A stretch of DNA of 64,000 bases from Gymnopilus junonius (Eukaryota; Basidiomycota; Agaricomycetes; Agaricales; Galerinaceae), in the NCBI GenBank assembly GCA_015501075.1, contig JADNYJ010000074.1:62001-126000 (forward strand), read 5' to 3'. The notes beneath the pieces are model-generated. The model did no database searches. It saw nothing but the letters and a program-made list of their open reading frames with translations, and was not told the origin of the DNA. Shown here one piece after another: positions 1 to 10,962 of the stretch; the first letter of the stretch is position 1; each line of letters begins with the position of its first letter. The translations under genes were made by a program, and so were the position numbers.

Positions 1-177
1 ATGGAAGGCACATGCAACTCACTGATGCTCCGCATTGCACCAAGGCTGGAGGACCTGCAAGGACTTCGCGGTCAGTTCGGCAAGCTGGTCGAGGTTGACA
101 TCCCCCGGAGGGTGGAGATTGAGAGATCCCTGTAAATCCTTAGGGCCTGTATGCACTAAGAATTGTGGCCAATGCAT
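1..177 (-). CDS. Partial unrecognised family protein, first exon
   Basis: The first exon of a minus-strand gene that leaves the window at its left edge. The coding exon runs from an ATG at 177 to about 23 and ends at a good GTGAGT donor; the rest lies outside. Its last part, read as AELTAKSLQVLQPWC, matches the end of exon 1 of the gene at 41815 (ARSTEKALQIIMPWC), including the position of the intron just after the W-C pair. I do not recognise the function of this family. It recurs in this window at about 1.2-1.7, 2.0-3.0, 40.4-41.4 and 41.8-43.7 kb. A longer reading starting at 228 is possible but would make the exon longer than in the relatives. Confidence 0.5.
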
Positions 178-1228
178 ATTCCGAACGCCTAGTGTAGGAA
201 CGAAAGGAACGAAGATGCAGGATATCACGAAGGCTCAAGACCGGAGACAAGAAATGTTAGACTCACTTCAGCTCATTATAACGTCCTTCTGAGCACAGTC
301 TCGTCGGAGTATTGTAAAATGAACCGTTCGCTCGTGTGCGTGTGTGAAAGGAGGTATGCTCCATTATGTCGACTATCAGTCGGCCAGAATTGTACGGACA
401 TGAGGACAATTACGAAAGAAGCGCCTCGCTATAAACTGTCAATGGGTGGTAATTTCATTTGGCTCTGAAGCGGTTCCGTTAGTAATTGCGGCCTTTAAGA
501 TTGGTGCTTGACTTACGCCGTCTGAATATCCCAGAATACCCTTTCGAAGGTCAGCTGCGTAGCGCGTATCGGTTTGTGTCGGAGGAAAGCTCAACGATTT
601 AAAAATAGAAACTTTTGGTCCGATTGATGTCATTTCAGTTCGTATCTTTTCCAGATTCTCTCTGACTCTCTCCTTCGCGTCAAGCTGATGCACATACAGA
701 TGGCATACAGTATCTTGCTTTGTCTCATTGGATCGATCGTTCTTTGTCGGCGAGCGTGGAACACCGTGGCTTTCAATGCCTTTCCAAGGACGGATGGTAT
801 CAAATGACCAATGAGAGCCATCTCCCTGCATTTCTTGTAATTCGGTTCCAAGAATCGTCCATTAACGTCCTGTATCTCTCCTTTATTAAGAAAGAAGGGC
901 TATGTCATTTGGTGAGCCTGCCTTTGGCGACTGCCCATCAATACCTGCATGCATTAACGCAGATGTCACCTGGACAGCTACCTCGTTTCTAAATCGTGCA
1001 ATAAGGCTGGCCGTGACAAGACAGCCTGCAAGACAATGTACATCCTCGTGGTCTTTGGGTCCTTCTTTGAAAAGATTGCAAAGTTCAAGAGTATGTCTAC
1101 ACCTCGTAACGATGGCGTCCGAGACCTGCTCCTCTAAGCTTCATCACCTCCTCGACAATGCCTTCACATCGTCAGCTTCGTTGAGTGGATGGCTCCGTCC
1201 TGGAAATGAGTAGTGCCTTCATATTTTA
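178..1228. other. Stretch without a supported gene
   Basis: The longest open frame is 439-831 on the minus strand (130 codons, charged middle part with KERVRENLEKIRTEM). I recognise no family and see no convincing exon borders. The plus-strand frame near 1100-1213 could be a degraded first exon of the fragment that follows, but the likeness (SLSGWL) is too short to support it. Confidence 0.3.
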
Positions 1229-1744
1229 ATGATCAGCTTTTTGTTTACAACATATATTAGAATCCATCTTGCACGCCTTTGCGTTATTTTGAACCTTGAG
1301 GCTGCTGAGCGTGCTCTCCACATAGCGACCTCCACGTTCGAAAGAAGTTTTCCGAGGTCGACTCAGGCAGAAAGCAGCGCTTCTCCTCTCCATGGGTTCC
1401 GTCGTGGGCAAGAAAATGCGAAAGGCATTCTTGATACGTTGAAATATGTTCGGGCTTCCCTTGAAAAGGTCGGTTAAATTTTCATGTATAATAACACTCT
1501 GAAGTCGACCATTTTCTGTAGGGCGTTATGCTTGCAAGCTATGCCGCTAATATTCCAAGGAGTGACATCTCGGCGCTTGAACTATTCCAATCCTATATCT
1601 CAGATTGCATTAAATTCTGGATGTCTGAACATGGAATTTATGACGGTCTCAAATCTTTTCTTTTCTTTCAAAGGTGTGTTATCCCAAATTTTTCTAGTTA
1701 TCTATCTCAGAAGAGTCAATGCTGTAGGTCGTCGAATTTTATGA
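1229..1744 (+). pseudogene. Fragment related to the 41815 family
   Basis: Two frames joined by a plausible intron (donor near 1470, acceptor TGTAG near 1521) give a product whose parts follow the order seen in the better copies. A helical stretch ends in KYVRASLEK, comparable to NVRKAV in the copy at 1981 and NVRTTV in 41815. It is followed by a segment ending in CIKFW, comparable to the paired-tryptophan segment of the relatives. No clear start exon and no clear end exon are seen. It may be a decayed copy or one whose outer exons I cannot place. Function unknown. Confidence 0.35.
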
Positions 1745-1980
1745 TACTCATCCAGAGCTCTTTGCCGCAAACCTTGACGCCCAACCGACGATGAAGTCAA
1801 GGCTCTAAGAACCCTGCTTGAATCCTCTAGGAAAAGGAAGCTTGCGACAAATACTGATGAACATGGGGAAAGAGCCAATCTGAGGGAAGCAAGTCCTCCG
1901 TTGTTGGACACATAGCCCAAGGCCAAGGCCATTACAATCATCTTCATCTCAGATCCAGCATTCAGTCCCTGGTCTCCTCT

Positions 1981-2968
1981 ATGGACATCCGAAATTACAT
2001 CTATCATGTCAAGTTACCTTCAATCTTCCACCACGACGAGCCACAGGCATTGATTCCTCCAGAAGGACTGAATTTGCAAGGTCTTACTGATTCGACGGAA
2101 TTGGCGTTTCACTGATAGCTACGTGGTGTACCCATCATGTTCAGTCTCCGTAAGCCAAAGCATTCAGTTACCTTCAACTTGAAACTAATTTGCATTGTAA
2201 GGTCAAGTTCTGCCGTTCTGAGCAAGCTTTCATCAGAGATGATAGTATACGTCCGGGCGATCGACCTCAGTATTGGGTCAGCTAAGTGTATCTTTAACTT
2301 AGCGGAGGAAGCTTTAGGTCTCTTCGGAGGATTGTCGAAGAAAACGAGCCCTGATGAAGTGACTGACTATATTAGTGGGATGCTCGCCATCGCGACTAAG
2401 GGCCTCGAGGAATCTCGTCGTTCGTTGGACCTTTTCAAGAACGTTCGCAAGGCTGTCACTAAGGCAGGTTTGATAATTATTCCATAGCCTAGAAACTTTT
2501 ATAATGCTCGTGTGCTTTAGCTTCTTAAAGACACCAATCAACTGTGCGAGGAGGAGAAAACTGCCATTCAGGGTGCGATTATTCTTCTCAAGCTGACATG
2601 AACGACGAACTGATCTTATTATAGAAAGAATATTTGAACTCGAGCGCACGAAGGACGTCTTGGAGCTTTTCCTGAACAACATAGAACTTTATGTCGGGTG
2701 GTGGACGAGGATGAATATGACTCTCAATTGCCAGGAAAACAGTTCGAGACAACTGATCAAATTTTACTGCTCAACGAGAAAAGAGCAAATTATGACACAA
2801 TGGGCGGATCTTCGAACGTCTTTTGCGCAGTATGCAGACAAGGTACTACTTGCTTCTTATTCTGCCTTTCGTTCTCCTTTACCTACTACTCGACAGACTC
2901 GCCGCCTACAAGATACCTTTCCTGGTTTGTTCGAACGGTCGCGACAGCTCAGGGATCTAATCCTGTGA
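1981..2968 (+). pseudogene. Five-exon unrecognised family member, one-base lesion
   Basis: Exons are about 1981-2149, 2202-2463, 2521-2572, 2625-2842 and 2897-2968. The intron phases (2, 0, 1, 0) are the same as in the paralogue at 41815. Matching landmarks run in order: STELAF..LIATWC, YVRAIDLS, NVRKAVTK, LLKD, VGWW, a W-x-x-x-R-x-x-x-x-Y segment and DTFPGLFER. Exon 1 needs one extra base near 2110-2112 (after TTTCA) to join its two halves; without it a stop follows. The second intron appears to use a GC donor (AAG/GCAGGT at 2464). It stops soon after the last landmark and lacks the long C-terminal part of the 41815 product. Function unknown; mostly helical by eye. It could be a recent pseudogene, or a working gene if the missing base is a sequencing error. 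Confidence 0.5.
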
Positions 2969-3334
2969 AGTCCATTGTCATCGATGCGATGGCACGAGAA
3001 GATATGATCTATGGTGTATTTGACACCCTCTGCTTACTCGTTAATTCAGACATCAACTGGTGACCGTTCCGCGAAGCTTGATACATACATGCATCTATAT
3101 ATTTAAGGTTGCATTTTTACCTCCGGGCATCGAGAGGAAGCGACAGAAAATAATAGACCTGTGGAAAATAGTGTATGAATATGCTTTTGACTTCGGGGTG
3201 TGAGTGCAGCGCTATTCTTAGTCTAGTAAGCACGTACACTATGGCAGAAAAAACCTTTGGCAAAGAAATTGAAAGGAAGGCCATTTTGGCAACATTTAAC
3301 TTGGTCCTCGTCGATACACTCCTGGCACCAACCT

Positions 3335-3513
3335 CTGTTTCTTTGGGAAACAGCATGAAAGAAACACGTCACCTGATTTCTTTTACGTGTTTCTCCAGAA
3401 ACCAGCATTCGGCCTTGCCTAATTTGGTATGGCCGACCGGTGTTTCTCAAGAAAACAGTGGAAAAAAAGTCATATGACGTGTTTCCTAGGTACTATTTCC
3501 TCAAGAAACACTA
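3335..3513. repeat. Cluster of GTTTC/GAAAC palindromes
   Basis: Four short inverted repeats built on the same core follow one another. CTGTTTC...AAACAG lies at 3335-3353. GAAACACGT/ACGTGTTTC lies at 3361-3393 with a 15-base loop. GTTTCTCAAGAAAAC lies near 3442-3456. GTGTTTC...GAAACAC lies near 3480-3511. The surrounding 2969-3798 shows no supported gene. Their role is unknown: remnants of element ends or a set of binding sites are both possible. Confidence 0.5.
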
Positions 3514-3798
3514 CTCAGTGCCAGCAGTGTATCGCGTTGTATGTAGTATGTGCCATGACTTCTTAACATGAACACACGCTTGTTGTCCGGCCCTATGACC
3601 GATATTCATCGCTCTCCCTTGAATTCTGCAGACCTTGGGGTGACTTCGCTGATCAATCGCTTTCAATTGTCATAACAGGCCGTTATGCAGACGGTGTCCT
3701 GGAAAAACAAGGAATTACAGATTGTGGCCCATCATTGGGATTTGGCCCCTTTTAAATTGGGGCCATGCATGGTTTAAAAACCAGATACAAGACAATGA

Positions 3799-4389
3799 AT
3801 GCAGATGTCTCCCTTCGACTCCCTCCATCACCTTCAAGCTCTTGACTTTCCTCAGGTATATATCAAGCATCTAAGACACTCGGATTTCCAGGACACTTTA
3901 TTGCACTTAATGGTGGTGGATGAATACGAGCAAGCACAGATTTTATGGGAGAGAAACAAACAGAGAATTTATGGGGGGCAACGACGATGTAAGTGTTTAC
4001 CACTATTCCCGTTTCTTTTCTATAAAATGTCACGAATAGCCAAGCGCTTTTGGACTGAACTCAGCGCAGAGGGTACATTTCTTTCCCGTCATTTCTAATA
4101 AATGCAGCTGACATTACCACTACAGTCTGTGATATCATGGCTTGTTAAGGCCCGGTTTCTATCCACAACGCATTTCTTTGAAGGCGGAGGCAAGAAACCA
4201 AACGTAAATCTTCAGCCCCTTCAATATTCCGAAAGGGAGGTGCCGACGTCGCGGAAGGTGAAGCTTTCTAGGAGGAATAGCCTCGTAAGTTCTATTCGTA
4301 CATTCTTGGAGCAGCCTTCAATTCTATCAGGGCCAAAAAAGCTTGTGCCCTACACAAGTAAGTCGCTTATTAAGCACGTACCTTTCATT
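3799..4389 (+). other. Possible small gene left of the insertion
   Basis: A plus-strand frame opens at 3799 (MQMSPFDSLHHL) and could be joined by introns starting at 3989 (GTAAGT) and 4073, but the second would be only about 35 bases. Another frame (4102-4389) runs open into the target site of the inserted element and, if the element is removed, continues open for about 22 further codons beyond it. Neither product is recognised, so I do not claim a gene. Confidence 0.2.
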
Positions 4390-5800
4390 TCGGACTATGG
4401 CAACAGGGAGTGACCAGCTCGGTTTTCCAGGCAAAGACTGGCAAAGACCGGTGTTTGGCATGATCCGATGTTCATGCCGAAGGTAGCAATTACATATTTC
4501 AGTATAAAATATCCTAAGCTAAAATACGTAGGGCGGGGGCTGGTGGGGGGTAAGGGACCGAGCGGGAGGTGCAGGTGCTTTTCAGGTGCAATAGCGCAGC
4601 CGACACGCAACCGCCAGGTACACGCCGTGCCATCAATACTGCGACGGGTATTGATGGGAAGTGTCGGCGCCGTTTCGCGCACACCCGCTCACTGTCAGAC
4701 ACAGTGAGCGCGAGTATTTTACCATTTCCGCACACCTTTTGCTCGCTTTTTATACCCATACCTTTGAATTCATTTAAATATATAGGAACTAAAAGTGAAA
4801 CAACAAGGCCCGCAGGCCAAGGAGGTCTCACTGCTCGCAAGAATAAACAGACTAAACAGTGCTTCCACTTCGCAAAGCTCTAAGTTCAAATGGGACAATG
4901 TACTCTACAGATGCCTAGCGAGAACTTCAATATCCTTTTTCCCTTATAACTTGACAACAACCTCTCTTGATCTCACTTGATCTTTTAGGTTCTAACATTC
5001 AAATTTGATGGTTTTTCATGAAGTCAGACCTCTCTGACTCAATTATTCACTGAAAAACGAGTTCTTGGGCTCGTTTGAAAGGTCAGGGACATACAAAGCA
5101 CCGCCTGTGATTTTCTCCACTGGTTCCCCTACCTGCGGTCTGTGAAGACTCATCCAAGCCCGGTGTTTCTCTACGTTTTCCGGTGATCCACTGTAGCTAA
5201 AACTTTGTATCTGCTCGTATATGTAATATAATAGTCTCTCTGATTGGCCAGAAAATAAAAGAGTCCACGGCCCCTCCCATTAATCTCATTTCATATGCTG
5301 ATTCTTCTGGTCTGCAGACCCCGTGGGTGAAGGGAAGGACCGCAGGCTTTCCGTCACTATTCAAGTTCCCAAAAATGCATTCAAAACATTTGCTGTTGCA
5401 TTTAAGTATATACAAGGGCAGGGGTACAAAAAGCGAGCAAAAAGTGTACGGAAATGGTAAAATACTCGTGCTCACTGTCGGGCACAGTGAGTGGGAGTGC
5501 GCGAAACGGCGCCGACACTTCCCATCAATACCCGCCGCAGTATTGATGGCACGGCGTGTACCTGGCGGTTGCGTGTCGGCTGCGCTATGGCACCCGAAAA
5601 GCACCTGCACCTCCCGCTCGGTCCCTTACCCCACCAGCCCCCGCCTCCCCCGCCTTACCTACATATTTTAGCTTATTAGGATATTTTATACTGAAATATG
5701 TATTACACAATTGCTACCTTCGGCATGAACATCGGATCATGCCAAACACCGGTCTTTGCCTGGAAAACCGAGCTGGTCACTCCCTGTTGCCATATCGGAC
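4390..5800. mobile_element. Fold-back / MITE-like element with 6-base target duplication
   Basis: The element spans 4396-5794 and is flanked on both sides by the direct repeat TCGGAC (4390-4395 and 5795-5800). Its ends are perfect inverted copies beginning TATGGCAACAGGGAG. The inverted likeness continues inward for about 370 bases per arm (left to about 4766, right from about 5412) with few changes. Each arm holds two smaller hairpins: CATCAATAC/GTATTGATG and CACTGT/ACAGTG. The roughly 650-base middle has no long open frame and no transposase motif. It therefore looks non-autonomous, moved by a transposase supplied elsewhere. The superfamily cannot be fixed: TA next to both ends would also suit Tc1/mariner, but the six-base flanking match argues for a different type. 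It lies about 200 bases upstream of the gene at 5997. Confidence 0.85.
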
Positions 5801-5996
5801 GACATCAGCTGCTGTCATGGTCCTTCCTTTCGCTTCCGAGGCTTATTCCACTCTTGCCAGCTTCGTTAGTCGACAGAAAATATAGCTTTGACTATAACAG
5901 AATCAGGAGACCAAATATATATTCGCTCAACAAGCAAGATCGATAAGCTGATCTTATCTTTCGGAGCAATCCATTTTTTTTACCTGCGTGGAAAGT

Positions 5997-6912
5997 ATGT
6001 CGGAATCTGAGGACAGCGCGTCTAGAGGCCGTGGTCGGGGGAGAGGGAAGTCAAGAGGTGGCTTAGGGAAGTACCTTCGTGCGAGTGGGAGGGGGCGAGG
6101 TGGTGGCCGTCGAGCAGAATTCACGACGCGACTCGTGCTGGAAGGTGAAGGCAAACCGCAGTTGACGGAGGAAGAGGAAGCGGAACTTGCAAAGGAACTA
6201 GCTGCGAAGTACAGCAGACGGCAGCTTGGGACCAATGCTGACAGGTATAAAGAAGAAGAGGTTGAACTTGACTCGGATGGTGCGCCATTTCCAACTGTCG
6301 CCTTCTTCCGTACCTGTTCATTTGATTGATGGCCATTTTCTTCAGGCGAGCCTGTAGTCGAACCCGAAGTTGACCTCTCTGCCTTTCTTGAACGACAGCG
6401 GATATCTGATGAGGCTGGACCCAGCCTGCGCGTTGCAGAGAAGAAAGACTACGACGAGAATGACGTTGACACGTCTCTTGCTCATATTGTCTCCAAACCA
6501 TCACGCGTTTCCTCTCAAGCCTCTTCAAAGAAAGGAAAGGTCGAGGAAATTGCATGGGATGAAGAACTGGATGAAATGACTCGGGAGAAACAAGCTGCCG
6601 AGGCGACATGGGGTGAGATTTAGTTCTGCACGTTCCTACGACCGCCTTGCCGATTTTTCCCTTCTTAGATCTGAAAAGTCGTTTCAGAGCCAAATCTGAA
6701 AAATTGCGCACAAAACCAATTACCCCTACCTCTGTTCGGTCTCGGAAGGAAGGTATGGTTTAAACTTATTCCTGTACTTCAGTTGCTCATGAGAGGCTGT
6801 CGATGCAGAATACCAAGAAGCACCAGCTCTGCCACTTCCTGACGGAGCTCAGCCCAAGCCCAAGACCCAACTTGAAGAAATGGAGGATTTCCTTGATGAC
6901 TTGCTCTCGTGA
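5997..6912 (+). CDS. RG-rich acidic-tail conserved protein, function unknown
   Basis: Four exons (5997-6279, 6346-6612, 6669-6752, 6809-6912) join in frame to a 245-residue product. The N-terminus is rich in arginine-glycine (SRGRGRGRGKSRGG, then SGRGRGGGRR), as in RNA-binding proteins. It is followed by an acidic stretch, a motif read as KYSRRQLGTNADRY, a segment DLKSRFRAKSEKLR and an acidic C-terminus EEMEDFLDDLLS. I know no named domain for it. The layout suggests a nucleic-acid-associated protein, which is inference. An in-frame GTG sits upstream, but the ATG at 5997 is the natural start. The fold-back element ends about 200 bases upstream, so it may sit in the promoter. Confidence 0.85.
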
Positions 6913-7509
6913 ATACGATTGCTGCTTACTCTTACTGTCAGCCCATCACGGTTCTGCCAACTTTTGAAATCGGAATGCAGCCCTCGAGGGTTCCGTCTGT
7001 TTTGCGAACGTGCCCCAGAAGCAATGTCAATCTCGCACAATCTGCTGCCCCGTTATGCCGCTCATACACACGCTCATGGTTGAGCAGAAGACAAACTTTC
7101 CGTATTGTCAGACTTTTATCCGTAGATTGCAGAAGAACACCCCTGGCGCGCAGAGGACAACATATTGACATTGACAGTCAACAAGACTATTGCTAGGATT
7201 TTATCTAACAAACATAGCTATTATCTTCGAATAGTGTACCGACTGAAATAATCAAAGCGAAAGAAAGCGGGTATTGATACCGATGAAATGCGTGACGTCA
7301 TAGCGATACGTGAATGAGGAGAGACTGGTAATACAGATAGCGTTGAGTAAAAGGTCACCGTGGAGTCGGGTTTACGAGCGAGCTCCTCGTCAAGAAGAGC
7401 ATTGTAATAACGAGAGTCGACAAAGCGGTGCGCAAGTGTGCTGTGCAAGCGAGACGTCTAACGCATTGGATGAAAGTCCATTGACAAATAAATATGTCGA
7501 AAGCAGGGT
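6913..7509. other. Intergenic space, convergent gene ends
   Basis: This lies between the end of the RG-rich gene (plus) and the end of receptor 1 (minus), so it should hold two 3' untranslated regions. I see no further gene in it. Confidence 0.5.
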
Positions 7510-9324
7510 TCACGCCAGTCTATTGACTGAGTTCTGCCGATGGACAGTAACCACGATGGCACCACCAGGAATACCAAGTATCCTGGGCCCTTGCATCTCG
7601 GGATGCGCAGGCTGCTCCGACACTGAGGTATCATCAACGTCCTCGGGCACACTAGGTACAATGGGCGTATGTGACCTGGGAGTCGAGGTCGTCGTCAGAA
7701 TGGTTGGAGCTGAAGAAAAATGGCGAGGATAGCGTCGTGGTGGAGGCGGCAGGCTTTGTAGTACCACTACATCGGGTTCGTGACGTGGCGTCGATGACGG
7801 TGACGATGGCATGGGAGGAGGAGGGTAATATGAGATCATGGAGACTGCATCACTGTCATCGAGTTCATGAATAGACGGCTGTCGTCCGGTGTTGTCTCTT
7901 GTTGGGTCAATGACAAAACCAATTTCAGGGTGAAAAGATTGGTGAGAGGGTAAGGCATAGTAAGATGGAACGTCGTCTCTGGCGTATGAGGATTCAGCGT
8001 CATTGCTAGTTTCTTCCGACTTGGACATTTTGTGAGAGTACCCAATAGGGCTTTGAGTCAAGGTGGCGGTGGATTGGGTGAGATGTGATTTGGTACTGCG
8101 CGGCGTTGTAGCGCTGAGCTCGTGAGATGATGGCGAGGAAGATGTCATGTTGAGTTTGAGGAGGTTCAGCGAGCGAGGGAGCCGACTGAAGTAAGGCAAA
8201 GGGTTTAGATACGAGTGAGAGCAGGAGAACGCGATGACAAACCTGCTAGAGGAAGAGCCACCGAGCAAGCTTCCTTTCTCTCCTTTCTCCGAGTTCCGGA
8301 GAATATGCTTCCTGAACATGGTCCATATCTTCCTGTATTCCTTTCTGGCCTCTTCACCAAAGCCGAAGAACGCAAAGAAGATGAGGCTAGAAGCTGGGAG
8401 CGCCCACCAAAGCAGAATCATGGTCTTAATGATCCATGGAGGGATTTCAAACGCAGGGAAAAGACCAACACGCGAAAAATTGCTATGGACATCGTCCCAG
8501 TTCGTCCATGGCCTTAGACCGCCCGTAACGTTGGACCAGAGGTTGTACGCAGTAAGTGAGGTACCCCAAATCATTTCCGTCAATGCCATGGCGATGAGCC
8601 GGAGGTATCTGTTGGTGTTGAGTGCCGAGTTGGAATTTTGGAGATGGGCTGCGAATGTAAGCCGACGGCGGATGAAGTTGTGCAGGGCAAGGGCACCGAA
8701 AATGAAAGTGAGGACAGAGAACAGGAGCTGAGGGAACCAGACGAGGAAAACTGCAGGGATGGAGATGTAGATTGCTGCTTGGCAACCAAAGTTTTCGAAA
8801 ATATCGTAGCGATGGCCTTGGACGACGTAATCTGTAAGGGGTAGAGGAGACGGACATCAAATCAGAGACCTATCAAAGGGGAAAATACTTACGCAAAGCC
8901 ATAAAAATCATCGGGACGACGAAGCACATAATACTCTCAAAAATCATACGCCGTCTTCGGTCGGCAATGTCATATGAAACTTTCCGGGATGATGAGACCA
9001 TCTCTAAGTGCTTGCAAATGCAAAGGGTGGCCAGAGGCAAAGCATAAGAAGCGCCCACAACGATCTTAGTAGCTGAAAAAATCTTTCAAAAAAGTTCGAG
9101 AGTTAAGGAATGGGCTACACACTGATATCACACCAGACAGGAATCGGGTTGTTGACATTGCCTGCCCAGATGATGGTGTTGACACCGTAGATTACATTGA
9201 CCACAAAAAGCCAGAGCATCAGCGCAATAGTGGCAATATTGCGCGCCCTCCAATGCCACGGAAGAGGAATGATAACGAGAGCAGCGGAGATAAAAGCAAA
9301 TATGGGAAGTTCAGGATACTGCAT
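7510..9324 (-). CDS. STE3: STE3-type pheromone receptor 1
   Basis: Seven-helix receptor for lipidated mating peptides, expected in the plasma membrane and coupled to a G protein and MAP kinase cascade. Exons 9123-9324, 8893-9072, 8243-8831 and 7510-8185 join in frame to 548 residues. Landmarks are PLPWHW after helix 1, IIWAGNVN, VWCDIS at the first intron, GHRYDIFENFG, RYLRLIAMALTE in the third loop and FFAFFGFGEEARK after helix 7. A Ser/Pro-rich cytoplasmic tail of more than 200 residues follows. The second exon is 180 bases, as in receptors 3 and 5. The intron that splits the next part in receptors 2, 3 and 5 is absent here. The last intron (8186-8242) is 57 bases, a multiple of three, so retaining it would keep frame. 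Its closest relative here is receptor 5. Three ACAATGG-type sites lie upstream. Confidence 0.95.
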
Positions 9325-9443
9325 GGCGGCTAGGAAGAGAAAGAGAACGACGAAGAGGGCGACAGAAGGGAAAGTATGGGTCGCATGAGAATTCGTGCGT
9401 TATATCCATCTTCCGTTTCTTCTTTTTGGGTCCAATATGGTCG

Positions 9444-9499
9444 ACAATGGGAGGTCGTAAGTGGTCCACTGTGCAGGACAATGGGCCCTGAACCATTGT
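9444..9499. promoter_or_regulatory. HMG-type pheromone response sites upstream of receptor 1
   Basis: Three exact copies of ACAATGG or its complement lie at 9444-9450, 9478-9484 and 9493-9499, which is 120-175 bases upstream of the receptor 1 start. The core fits the (A/T)(A/T)CAA(A/T)G preference of HMG-box factors such as Prf1 and Mat2. Binding is inferred. Confidence 0.6.
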
Positions 9500-10352
9500 T
9501 CAATATGCTGATGTTTAAGCGACGCGTCACAAAGTCACAGCGACAGTGACAGTCACACAGCCATGGGCCGACCCGGACGGCCGGCATGACCCTCTCTGAT
9601 CTCAACATACGATACTTACTTGCTTTTAGCTCCTCTTTTATCCTCCACAGAATGAAGACACCACTCTGACCTCTGCGTCAGACCTACGCTGATCAGTTTT
9701 AACTACCCTGGTATCGATCTGTCCCCTTGAAATAACCCTTAGAGAAATGTCACTCGTCATTGGTCTGCATTGGGTCTGCATCAATTTTATTTTGGCTCCC
9801 TTTAAAATTATGAGAGTGCTCTAACATTCGCGCAAGGATGAAAATCTATGAAGGGGACGTCTTCTAAAGTAAATTTTGCGCAGACTACTTAGTAGCTTAG
9901 TGGTCATGCTAATCTGTTAGGCCTCATGTCTAAAGGTGGATGTTGATCAAGCATTTTTGGGGAAGGCAGCCACTTTAATTTCTGGCGAACGAATTTATAA
10001 TATAAACACATCCTTAATGGCTGCGGTCAAAGTCTGCGTGATACAAAAAAAAATAAAGTATTGGACAGTCAAGGCTGTTCGTGAGATGTCGTGTGCGTTG
10101 GGCGGGAAGGGCGGAAAAGGAATACAGTGGGGAATTTCTAGAAATGAGATATCGATACAGGGTCCTTGATACATGTCGGGAAAAAGTGTCGGATGCAAGA
10201 ACTGCGTCGTCCAGAAGCGAGCGCGTTAAAGAAATAAACATCGCTGCTATCGAAGCCTGCGAAAACTGGGCAAGTTGTCAGCAAATGATGATGGATACGG
10301 TCAGAGAATCTTGCATACGATATCGGAGAAAACAAGACCATTAGGCCTTCGA
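9500..10352. other. Intergenic space, receptor 1 to pheromone 1
   Basis: I see no gene. Near 9895-9947 there is a weak tRNA-like run (A-box-like TAGCTTAGTGG) without a proper B box or folding stems. Confidence 0.4.
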
Positions 10353-10553
10353 TTAGGCCACTACGCAAAATCCATATGTGTTGGAGTCAAACCCGTTGTC
10401 TCTTTCATATTCAAGTGGAATGGAGCTGGGCAATAACCAGGGGTTCCCGGCATCGGCCTTGGTGTGGTTGTCCTGAAAGAGCCCTGAGAGTTCTGAGGAA
10501 TCAGAGGGGTCCATGGTAAGGAAGAATGTTTGGAAAGTGTCTTGGGAATCCAT
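10353..10553 (-). CDS. Lipopeptide mating pheromone precursor 1 (CVVA)
   Basis: A 66-residue intron-free precursor that starts MDSQDT and ends in the farnesylation signal CVVA. Precursors of this type are farnesylated on the cysteine, trimmed of the last three residues, methyl-esterified and cut N-terminally at a charged pair. Here Glu-Arg (EYER) lies 12 residues before and including the cysteine, giving a predicted mature peptide of DNGFDSNTYGFC. A second in-frame methionine (MDPSDS, near 10514) could also start translation. It shares the 10554-10962 upstream region with receptor 2, which is transcribed the other way. Two CCATTGT sites lie in that shared region. Confidence 0.9.
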   Translation of the reverse strand: MDSQDTFQTFFLTMDPSDSSELSGLFQDNHTKADAGNPWLLPSSIPLEYERDNGFDSNTYGFCVVA

Positions 10554-10740
10554 TGGTGTGGATGAATGTGATGTTTTAAGAAATTTGAGAGAGCGATGGG
10601 CGACTGAAGTATCACTGGACGACAAAGGCGATTGAAGGTTTCGCGAGAGAATACGAGGTGCGGAAACGAATGAGGAGATTACTCGCACTTCGATCCCTTA
10701 AATATCATTCCTTTCAAAGTCCCGCACAATAAAAAGTATG

Positions 10741-10858
10741 CCATTGTCTGCCAGAAGAGGTGGTAAATGCAAGGGTAAATGTGACAGTCGATCGGCGCGG
10801 CTGAGATAATATGTGACATTGTGACATTTAGAAGTCACAATGCATTGTTGCCCATTGT
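10741..10858. promoter_or_regulatory. HMG-type sites in shared promoter, pheromone 1 / receptor 2
   Basis: Exact CCATTGT copies lie at 10741-10747 and 10852-10858, with near-matches (GACATTGTG, TCACAATGC, GCATTGTTG) between 10815 and 10850. They sit between the divergent starts at 10553 and 10963 and could serve both genes. This is the only divergent pheromone/receptor pair in the locus. Confidence 0.6.
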
Positions 10859-10962
10859 CTTCAACGTCTCGCTTCGAACAAAGCAGCAAGTTTTTATGAT
10901 ATAACAGACAGGAGTAAATTTACTACACCTTTCGTCCACGATTTTGTCGCTAACTTCTTGAA

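Noticed and set aside
7836..8045. Open frames antisense or shifted within the receptor genes
   Set aside because: They overlap exons whose spliced frame gives complete STE3 proteins; they are shadows.
9890..9950. tRNA-like run with TAGCTTAGTGG
   Set aside because: It resembles an A box, but the expected B box reads GGATGTTGATC and no acceptor or T stem pairs; at best a degraded tRNA-derived fragment.
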